From JAWOJF01 sp046481785 (lineage in GTDB: Bacteria; Bacteroidota; Ignavibacteria; Ignavibacteriales; Ignavibacteriaceae), in NCBI GenBank assembly GCA_046481785.1, contig JAWOJF010000171.1, positions 1 to 8,746 of the forward strand: 8,746 bases of DNA. The letters run 5' to 3'. Both the position numbers and the translations under genes were made by a program. Below the pieces are notes generated by a model. That model did not search any database and had not been told where the DNA came from. It saw only the letters and a program-made list of their open reading frames with translations. Positions 1-5,021 of the stretch are shown here, piece by piece (position 1 is the first letter of the stretch; every line of letters begins with the position of its first letter).

Positions 1-1132
1 TTCCCTGGAACCCGCCTTCAATAATGGAATACATAAACTCCCTGAATACAGTAGAATTTGCCGGAGCTCCTTCTATATTTATCTGTGAATTAGCTGATGC
101 ACTGTTCCCTTTAAAAATTGAATTACCAATTCTGCCGGCACTTAAGGTAACTCCGCCGCCTGATGATACGGATGTATTATTGTAAAAGGTACAATTAGCT
201 ATAGCAGGATAACTTTTATTATCTGTATAAATTCCTGCACCGGATGAGTTAGTCCCCGATAATGTGTTACCTGTAAAAACAGAATTAAGGATGCTGACAT
301 TAGCAGCATTTGCAATATAAATACCGGCACCTTCATCAACTGCATGGTTATTATAAAAGAACGAATTAACTATTGCCGGCAGGTTTGGGTTATCCAGATT
401 ATCCGCCCCGTAGATAGAAATACCAGCACCTGTGTTTGACATATTATTAATAAAAGCTGTAAACTTTAATTTAATTGCCCCTGAATTTGCAAAAATTGCT
501 CCGCCGCTCTCAAGAGCAGTATTGTTACTGAAAGTACAATTTTTAATTTGCATAGTACTATTTGAGAGGTATATACCACCCCCATGGGCACCGGGAAATC
601 CATCAGTTGAATTAGCATTCCCCCCTTCAATATAGAAGCCGTTTAATTCGGCAGTAGAATCAACCGGTGCAGAGGAGAAAAGAATATGCAGGCTGTTATC
701 AGACCTGGTGGGTTCATCCGGGGATATATTGTCATTATCATTACCAAGAAGGTCACCACTTAAAATTGTTTTATTATTCTGCCAGTTCCTCCAGTATTTA
801 TTATAAAACATTCCCTGAAACTCTTCTGACCCTTTATAACCGCCAAGTAATACCACACCCGACTTTAACTGAAAGCTGGTATTTCTATCTCCCTGTGTTA
901 ACCCATCACCTTTATCCGGATAATAAGTTCCTTCGGCAACAAAAATAGTATCTCCGGCAGAAGCAGATGCCAGTGCATCCTGAAGGTTTATAAAAGCATT
1001 CATCCAACTGCTTCCATTATTCATTCCTCCGGCATCTGCCTTTACATATATTTGAGAAAAGACTGAAGGGACTGCACAAACAACAAAAATAATAATAAGA
1101 ATAGATACCTGGTTTATTTCGAATTTCTTCAT
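1..1132 (-). CDS. Secreted right-handed parallel beta-helix protein, C-terminus off the left edge
   Basis: Read on the minus strand from the ATG at 1132, the frame stays open for 377 codons and leaves the window, so this is the N-terminal part only. Residues 1-27 look like a Sec signal peptide (MKKF start, hydrophobic run at about 10-25, then 'VFSQ'). The mature start 'IYVKADAGG..NGSSW..AF..LQDAL' followed by 'GDTIFVAEGTYYPD' (60-73) is the usual opening of secreted pectin-lyase-fold proteins of this group. From about 195 on there are at least six irregular coils with 'FxxN' turns (FSNN 201, FINN 227, FYNN 259, FTGN 286, FYNN 316, FKGN 340) alternating with GGAI/GAGI motifs (210, 235, 268, 298, 325), resembling Pmp-type beta-helix repeats. 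An AAGGA sequence lies 8 nt before the ATG. It is probably exported to the surface, perhaps by type IX secretion, but the deciding C-terminal domain is outside the window. The substrate or function is unknown; an adhesin or polysaccharide-active role are both possible. Confidence 0.88.
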   Translation of the reverse strand, partial: MKKFEINQVSILIIIFVVCAVPSVFSQIYVKADAGGMNNGSSWMNAFINLQDALASASAGDTIFVAEGTYYPDKGDGLTQGDRNTSFQLKSGVVLLGGYKGSEEFQGMFYNKYWRNWQNNKTILSGDLLGNDNDNISPDEPTRSDNSLHILFSSAPVDSTAELNGFYIEGGNANSTDGFPGAHGGGIYLSNSTMQIKNCTFSNNTALESGGAIFANSGAIKLKFTAFINNMSNTGAGISIYGADNLDNPNLPAIVNSFFYNNHAVDEGAGIYIANAANVSILNSVFTGNTLSGTNSSGAGIYTDNKSYPAIANCTFYNNTSVSSGGGVTLSAGRIGNSIFKGNSASANSQINIEGAPANSTVFREFMYSIIEGGFQG

Positions 1133-1191
1133 TTTAAACATCCTTAAATAATTAATCAAAAACTTAACATATCTGATCGTACGTCATTATT

Positions 1192-1209
1192 AAAAACCAC
1201 CGTAGTGGC
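1192..1209 (-). promoter_or_regulatory. Small terminator-like hairpin in the beta-helix gene leader
   Basis: On the minus strand GCCAC and GTGGT pair around a TACG tetraloop (four Watson-Crick pairs plus a G-U), directly followed by TTTTT. C(UACG)G is a member of the stable UNCG tetraloop class. The hairpin lies about 60 nt before the beta-helix start codon. It has the shape of a short intrinsic terminator or attenuator, but the stem is short, so function is uncertain. Confidence 0.3.
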
Positions 1210-1222
1210 ATAAAATAGTGCT

Positions 1223-1236
1223 GCCTTCCTGAAGGC
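1223..1236. repeat. Perfect 14-bp dyad GCCTTC-CT-GAAGGC
   Basis: Two 6-base arms are exact reverse complements around a 2-base centre. It could be a protein-binding operator or, in RNA, a 5-bp stem with a 4-nt loop. It lies in the presumed leader of the beta-helix gene, 14 bases from the terminator-like hairpin at 1192-1209. The role is unknown. Confidence 0.35.
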
Positions 1237-1306
1237 CTGTATGATATAATAGTAAAAAAAAGAGAGATTTTTTTGTAATGATAATATTTACGGTAGCGGT
1301 TCCTTT

Positions 1307-1338
1307 CAAAAATAATATCAAATATTACCGTTAATCAA
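1307..1338 (-). promoter_or_regulatory. Candidate Bacteroidota-type promoter for the beta-helix gene
   Basis: The minus strand has TTG (1338-1336), a 21-base spacer, and TATTTTTG (1314-1307). This fits the TTG / TAnnTTTG promoter described for Bacteroides and Flavobacterium, with spacing inside the usual range. Transcription would begin near 1300 and give a leader of roughly 170 nt. AT-rich DNA gives such matches by chance, so confidence is moderate. Confidence 0.4.
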
Positions 1339-1517
1339 CTATTGCAAATAGGAAACTTGCGGGTAAAAATAAATTTTGGATTGCTTGCATCATGTTTTAT
1401 ACATCACGTAAAGATGGGAATCTGCCAAAAATTAAAAATTTGTGATCTGGATAAAACATCCTCATTTTAAAGTAAAAAAATAGACTTCACACATTCCAAA
1501 ACAATCATTATTTTTAT

Positions 1518-1523
1518 TATAAT
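1518..1523 (+). promoter_or_regulatory. Possible -10 box (TATAAT) upstream of the DUF493 gene
   Basis: An exact TATAAT lies 29 bases before the ATG at 1553. No good -35 hexamer is found 16-18 bases upstream, and the overlapping ATAATTTG only approximates TAnnTTTG. This is a weak candidate. Confidence 0.25.
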
Positions 1524-1552
1524 TTGCTCATTGTAATAATTCCGGGATATCC

Positions 1553-1816
1553 ATGTTTAATAATTCGAATGACAGGCCAAGCATAAATTATCCGTGCGAG
1601 TGGGAATATAGAGTAATAGGAAGGGACATAGATAGAATATTATCTGCCATTGATGAGGCAGCATGCGGCCTCAAATATTCAGTTAGTCCTTCCAACGTGA
1701 GCAGAAATGATAAGTATTTCAGTATTAATTTCAGGATTGAAGTACCTAACGAAACTACGCGGGATGTAATTTATAATGCATTGGTTAATAATGATGATAT
1801 ACGGATAGTATTATGA
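1553..1816 (+). CDS. DUF493/YbeD-like small protein
   Basis: This 87-residue protein matches the DUF493 (YbeD) family in length and pattern. An early 'YPCEWEYRVIGRD' (18-30) corresponds to 'FPTPFTYKVMG' in E. coli YbeD, a central segment has 'YFSINFRIEVPN' (about 55-66), and the C-terminus 'DDIRIVL' parallels YbeD's 'DIVRMVL'. Known members are small cytosolic alpha/beta proteins with an ACT-like ferredoxin fold. Their biochemical role is not settled; in E. coli ybeD sits next to lipB. Here no lipoate gene is nearby, and the gene appears to be alone, divergent from the beta-helix gene and 272 bases from the next plus-strand gene. The start is preceded by only a weak GGGA-like sequence. Family assignment is firm; function is unknown. 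Confidence 0.85.
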   Translation: MFNNSNDRPSINYPCEWEYRVIGRDIDRILSAIDEAACGLKYSVSPSNVSRNDKYFSINFRIEVPNETTRDVIYNALVNNDDIRIVL

Positions 1817-1966
1817 GAAATGAGTCTGTCCAACAAGTCCTGCCAAATGAATAAGATTGACTTTATTTTCAGAAAGCAGAAGTTTATACGGATATTAATT
1901 CAATAGATATTAAATATTCCTGGAAACCATCAGGAAAATTAGTTAACACTTTGTATGATGTAAACT

Positions 1967-1996
1967 AAAAATATCAAAATCCTTTTTGGTATTTTT
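1967..1996. terminator. Candidate intrinsic terminator after the DUF493 gene
   Basis: Positions 1967-1979 and 1984-1996 pair over 13 positions with one G-T wobble around the 4-base loop TCCT. The arms carry an A-run on the left and a T-run on the right, so the hairpin could act in either direction. It lies 150 bases after the DUF493 stop and 92 bases before the reductase start. The stem is AU-rich, so it is not very stable. Confidence 0.5.
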
Positions 1997-2009
1997 AGGT
2001 TCATGTACA

Positions 2010-2042
2010 CGATAGTTATATTTTTCTACGGTTAAACTATTG
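2010..2042. repeat. Inverted repeat upstream of the aldo/keto reductase
   Basis: CGATAGTT (2010-2017) and AACTATTG (2035-2042) are complementary with one wobble, separated by 17 bases. It lies 46 bases upstream of the reductase start codon. It might be an operator half-site pair or a leader stem, but a chance match in AT-rich DNA is quite possible. Confidence 0.2.
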
Positions 2043-2077
2043 GGGGATATACAGCTTCTAACTAATATTTATAGAAT

Positions 2078-2081
2078 GGAG
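2078..2081 (+). promoter_or_regulatory. Ribosome binding site of the aldo/keto reductase
   Basis: GGAG lies 7 bases upstream of the ATG at 2089 and supports that start over the out-of-frame ATG triplets at 2076 and 2084. Confidence 0.6.
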
Positions 2082-2088
2082 AAATGAG

Positions 2089-3039
2089 ATGGATAAACGC
2101 CAATTCGGCATAACTGATATAAAAATAACGCCGGTAGGTTTCGGCAGTTGGGCAATTGGGGGAGGTAACTGGCAGTTTGCATGGGGCTCCCAGGATGATA
2201 ATGAAGCAATAAAAGCAATTGAAAAAGCAGTTGACCTTGGCATAAACTGGATTGACACCGCCGCTGTTTACGGCCTCGGGCACTCTGAGGAATTAGTGGG
2301 AAGAGCAGTAAAAAATATGAACACTAAACCATATATCTTTACAAAATGTTCAATGCGCTGGAATGAAAACCGTGAAATTTACCGGAGCCTTAAGGCTGAT
2401 TCGGTTAGAAAAGAATGCGAAGACAGCCTTAAACGACTTAATGTAGATGTAATAGATCTTTACCAGATTCACTGGCCAAACCCTGAGGCTGAAATTGAAG
2501 AAGGCTGGGAAACTATGAACAAATTAAAAGAAGAGGGTAAAGTCCGTTATATAGGAGTTTCAAATTTTAATGTGGAGCAGATGGCCAGGATACATAAAAT
2601 AGCACCTGTATCTTCATTACAGCCCCCTTATTCATTGCTAAACAGGAAAATTGAAAAGAAGATACTCCCTTTCTGTAAAGAAAACAATATCGCTGTTATA
2701 GTCTATTCACCTATGGCATCAGGGATGTTAACGGGGGCAATGACCCGTGATCGTATTGAAAATTTTCCTGAGGATGACTGGAGACGGACAAGCAGCGATT
2801 ACCAGGAACCCAAACTTACCAAAAACCTGCAGCTCGCTGATCTTCTTAAAACTACCGGCAAACGCCATGGTAATAGCGCAGGTGAAGCTGCAATTGCATG
2901 GACGTTAAAACATCCGGCAGTTACCGGCGCTATTGTCGGCGGAAGAAATGCCCGGCAGGTTTCAGAAACAGCCGGTGCATGGAAATTAAAACTTAGTGAA
3001 GATGAAATACAGGAGATTGAGGATTTTATTAATTCATAA
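2089..3039 (+). CDS. Aldo/keto reductase, IolS/YhdN-like
   Basis: This 316-residue protein is a complete (beta/alpha)8-barrel NAD(P)H-dependent oxidoreductase, a normal length for the family. The catalytic tetrad is visible as D56 and Y61 in 'IDTAAVYGLGHSEELVG', K86 in 'IFTKCS', and H128 in 'LYQIHWP'. Cofactor-site segments are present: 'GVSNF' (156-160), 'YSPMASGMLTG' (206-216) and 'GAIVGGRNARQVSE' (280-293). The overall pattern ('GSWAIGG', 'SLKRLNVDVIDLYQIHWP', 'SLQPPYSLL') is closest to the Bacillus IolS/YhdN (AKR11) type. It has no signal peptide, so it is cytosolic. The natural substrate cannot be told from sequence, and the neighbours do not help; it seems to be a single-gene unit with hairpins on both sides. 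IolS in Bacillus lies in the inositol operon, but nothing of that pathway is present here. Confidence 0.93.
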   Translation: MDKRQFGITDIKITPVGFGSWAIGGGNWQFAWGSQDDNEAIKAIEKAVDLGINWIDTAAVYGLGHSEELVGRAVKNMNTKPYIFTKCSMRWNENREIYRSLKADSVRKECEDSLKRLNVDVIDLYQIHWPNPEAEIEEGWETMNKLKEEGKVRYIGVSNFNVEQMARIHKIAPVSSLQPPYSLLNRKIEKKILPFCKENNIAVIVYSPMASGMLTGAMTRDRIENFPEDDWRRTSSDYQEPKLTKNLQLADLLKTTGKRHGNSAGEAAIAWTLKHPAVTGAIVGGRNARQVSETAGAWKLKLSEDEIQEIEDFINS

Positions 3040-3107
3040 AAAGCAGAAGTATAGTTAACCTGAAAATATTTTTTTATCCGGTCCGCTTAAAAATATAAGG
3101 CATTAAT

Positions 3108-3142
3108 GATACAGAGAAACTTCATCCGGGTTTCTCTGTGTC
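3108..3142. terminator. Hairpin between convergent genes, candidate bidirectional terminator
   Basis: The perfect 10-bp stem ACAGAGAAAC/GTTTCTCTGT (3111-3120 and 3130-3139) extends outward to 13 bp with one wobble, around a 9-base loop. It sits between the reductase stop (3039) and the CNNM gene stop (3188), where convergent transcripts must end. Neither side has a clean T-run immediately after the stem, so it may act as an RNA-end stabiliser as much as a classical terminator. Confidence 0.6.
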
Positions 3143-3187
3143 TTCAAAATAAAACTTTGTAGTTTTACAGGTAGAACTTTTAGATTT

Positions 3188-4486
3188 TTAATCATTAGTT
3201 TCAATATTATTATCCTTTTTTAGTACCAGCACCTTGTCAATTCTTCGTCCATCCATATCAACAACCTCCAGTTTATATCCTTCTATTAAAATCGAATCAC
3301 CGGTTTTTGGTATATTCCGTAACCTATGCATTATTAGTCCCCCCAAAGTTGTAAAATTTCCGGTTTTAAAAGCCTCCATATCTAGCTTTAGCAGGTCTGC
3401 CAGATCATAGACAGAAATAGCACCATCCAGCAGCAGTGAACCGTCTTCCCGTACGGTGATCATAGATTCAGAATCTTCATAAACATCGGGCAGATCTCCA
3501 AAAACACTTTCAATTAAATCATGAAGAGTAAGCATACCCTGCACAGAACCATATTCATCAATAATAACTGCAAAATATTTTTTATTTTCTCTGAAGTTGT
3601 CAAGAATTTTTAACGCATTAATATTTTCGGGAATATAGAGAGGAGGTACAAGATACTCCTCCAGAACAAAATTATCTTTATACATTCCGGTCAGCAGGGC
3701 TTTTGCGGATACTATTCCAATTATATTATCAACAGAAAGTTTACAAACGGGATAATATGAATGATTACTTTTTGAGATAGTATCTATTATTCTTTCCCGG
3801 GAAAAATCAATATCCAGCCAAGCTATATCCTGCCTGATCGTCATAATAGAATGTGCTTTTTTATCAGCAAACCGGAATATACTATTCAACAATTCCTTTT
3901 CCTTTTTCTCTATGCTTCCTGATGCTGCACTTTGTTCAATAAGTGCTTTTAATTCATCTTCAGATACGGGCGAATCCTGTCTTTTTTTTACACGGAGAAG
4001 TGAAAGCACAAGCCTTGTGGATATACTTAAAAAACTAATTACCGGGAAAGCTATAACAGAAAGCACTTTAAGTGCGGGGGCAAAAAAGATGGATATCCCT
4101 TCGGGGTTATTTAGTGCTACAGATTTGGGAACCAGTTCTCCAATTACAAGTGATAAATAAGTAATAAAAGAAACCACTATAATAAATGAAAGCTGATATG
4201 AATACTGGGCAAGATATTCAAATTGATTAAAAAACGGTTCTATATCTTCAGCAAGAGCAACACCGCCATAGGCACCTGCTACAATTCCCACAAGTGTAAT
4301 CCCTATCTGGACTGCCGATAGAAATTTTTCTGGCTCTTCCAGCAGTTTAAGGGCAGTTTTTGCTCCGCTGCTCCCCTTTTTTGCTTTATATTCCAACAAG
4401 CTTTTTCTTGAAGATACAAGGGCAATTTCAGACATTGCAAATAATCCGTTCAATAAAATTAAAAAGAAGATAATCAGTAATTCCAT
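3188..4486 (-). CDS. CNNM/CorC-type membrane protein with CBS pair (hemolysin family)
   Basis: This 432-residue protein has the full CNNM/HlyC-CorC layout: a DUF21/CNNM membrane domain at about 1-165, a CBS-domain pair at about 205-332, and a C-terminal CorC_HlyC domain at about 345-425. Signatures seen are 'NGLFAMSEIALVSSRK' (13-28), 'GITLVGIVAGAYGG' (62-75), 'GELVPKS' (116-122) and 'DEYGSVQGMLTLHDLIESVFGDL' (310-332). Hydrophobic segments lie at about 1-23, 57-80, 97-119 and 130-165. Characterised relatives move or help move Mg2+ or Co2+ across the inner membrane, with CBS domains binding adenine nucleotides; 'hemolysin' is a legacy name. Here a role in divalent-cation transport is inferred. 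The gene starts 35 bases after the NYN gene's stop with no clear Shine-Dalgarno sequence, so it is probably the last gene of the lptD transcript. Confidence 0.93.
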   Translation of the reverse strand: MELLIIFFLILLNGLFAMSEIALVSSRKSLLEYKAKKGSSGAKTALKLLEEPEKFLSAVQIGITLVGIVAGAYGGVALAEDIEPFFNQFEYLAQYSYQLSFIIVVSFITYLSLVIGELVPKSVALNNPEGISIFFAPALKVLSVIAFPVISFLSISTRLVLSLLRVKKRQDSPVSEDELKALIEQSAASGSIEKKEKELLNSIFRFADKKAHSIMTIRQDIAWLDIDFSRERIIDTISKSNHSYYPVCKLSVDNIIGIVSAKALLTGMYKDNFVLEEYLVPPLYIPENINALKILDNFRENKKYFAVIIDEYGSVQGMLTLHDLIESVFGDLPDVYEDSESMITVREDGSLLLDGAISVYDLADLLKLDMEAFKTGNFTTLGGLIMHRLRNIPKTGDSILIEGYKLEVVDMDGRRIDKVLVLKKDNNIETND

Positions 4487-4521
4487 TTGTTCATCGTTTG
4501 TTTAAGTTAAAGCCGGGTATG

Positions 4522-4971
4522 TTAAACATTAAAAAGTTTTTTGAATTCATCTGTGCTCATGGAATCAATTATTTTTTGTTCATCATCTTCGCTGCCGGAT
4601 TTACTAAGCAGCTTAGCAAAAACTTCGCTGACAGATACCGTACAACTGCATACACGTGCAAATTCAGCCAGGTTCATATCGGAAGATACTACGGTTATAT
4701 TTTTACTGTTAGAGGATTTTTCAATTTGTCGTTTTATTTTTTCATCAGCGGTTTTATTTTCAGAATAAATAATTTTACTAACCGATGTTTTAATAGCATC
4801 CCCCGGGAAGCCATCAAAATAAAGAAATACTTTACTCTTTTTATTATGGAAATAATTATCAATCATAAAAGCCATTTTTTCTCTTGCACCCTGCCGGTCT
4901 TTTTTCTGAATTTTATTCAGGCTTTTAATTTTTCCGATTAAATTATTGCCGTCTATAAGGTATGTAATCAT
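4522..4971 (-). CDS. NYN/YacP-like PIN-fold putative ribonuclease
   Basis: With the ATG at 4971 the protein has 149 residues and starts 'MITYLIDGNNLIGKI', the normal beginning of NYN/YacP domains. An in-frame GTG at 5010 would add 13 residues that look unrelated to the domain; neither start has a good Shine-Dalgarno sequence, and I prefer the ATG. Acidic residues where PIN-like nucleases bind metal are present: D7 ('IDGNN'), D53 ('LYFDGFPGDA'), D76 ('KTADEKI') and D98 ('VVSSDMNLAEFAR'). The best-known relative is Bacillus YacP/Rae1, an endoribonuclease that cuts mRNA in the ribosomal A site; whether this protein does so is unknown. It is cytosolic, with no signal peptide. It follows lptD by 50 bases (11 with the GTG start) and precedes the CNNM gene by 35, so co-transcription is likely. 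Family call is good, RNase activity inferred. Confidence 0.85.
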   Translation of the reverse strand: MITYLIDGNNLIGKIKSLNKIQKKDRQGAREKMAFMIDNYFHNKKSKVFLYFDGFPGDAIKTSVSKIIYSENKTADEKIKRQIEKSSNSKNITVVSSDMNLAEFARVCSCTVSVSEVFAKLLSKSGSEDDEQKIIDSMSTDEFKKLFNV

Positions 4972-5021
4972 ATATATTTTTTTCGGGTCTGCCTTAAAGG
5001 TAAACCTCACTTAATGCATTA

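Larger units (their letters stand above)
1133..1552. other. Divergent intergenic region between the beta-helix gene and the DUF493 gene
   Basis: These 420 bases hold no convincing gene on either strand. They are AT-rich, with A and T runs around 1254-1275. They contain a candidate promoter for the minus-strand beta-helix gene (1307-1338), two small dyads in the presumed leader of that gene (1192-1209 and 1223-1236), and a TATAAT-like box for the plus-strand gene (1518-1523). I see nothing supportable in the stretch from about 1340 to 1510. Confidence 0.7.

Noticed and set aside
432..948. Two plus-strand open frames (432-635 and 667-948)
   Set aside because: They lie wholly antisense to the partial beta-helix gene, which has a signal peptide, a ribosome binding site and clear repeats. 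The antisense peptides show no recognisable domain.
1813..1854. 13-codon frame whose ATG overlaps the DUF493 stop as ATGA
   Set aside because: The overlap looks like translational coupling, but the peptide is too short and featureless to support.
1861..1968. 35-codon open frame ending 'SGKLVNTLYDVN', faintly like the end of a type IX sorting domain
   Set aside because: It has no start codon with a ribosome binding site, no upstream coding partner, and the resemblance is only a few residues. A decayed gene fragment cannot be shown.
2058..2283. Minus-strand frames over the start of the aldo/keto reductase
   Set aside because: Shadows of a gene with a complete catalytic tetrad.
3912..4160. Plus-strand 82-codon frame inside the CNNM gene
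   Set aside because: Antisense to the junction of the membrane and CBS domains of an intact family member; no support of its own.
4498..4941. Plus-strand frame of 147 residues rich in Phe and Ile, resembling a membrane protein
   Set aside because: It is antisense to the NYN gene. Its hydrophobicity comes from the complement of Lys/Glu/Asn-rich codons, and the NYN frame has the conserved motifs.
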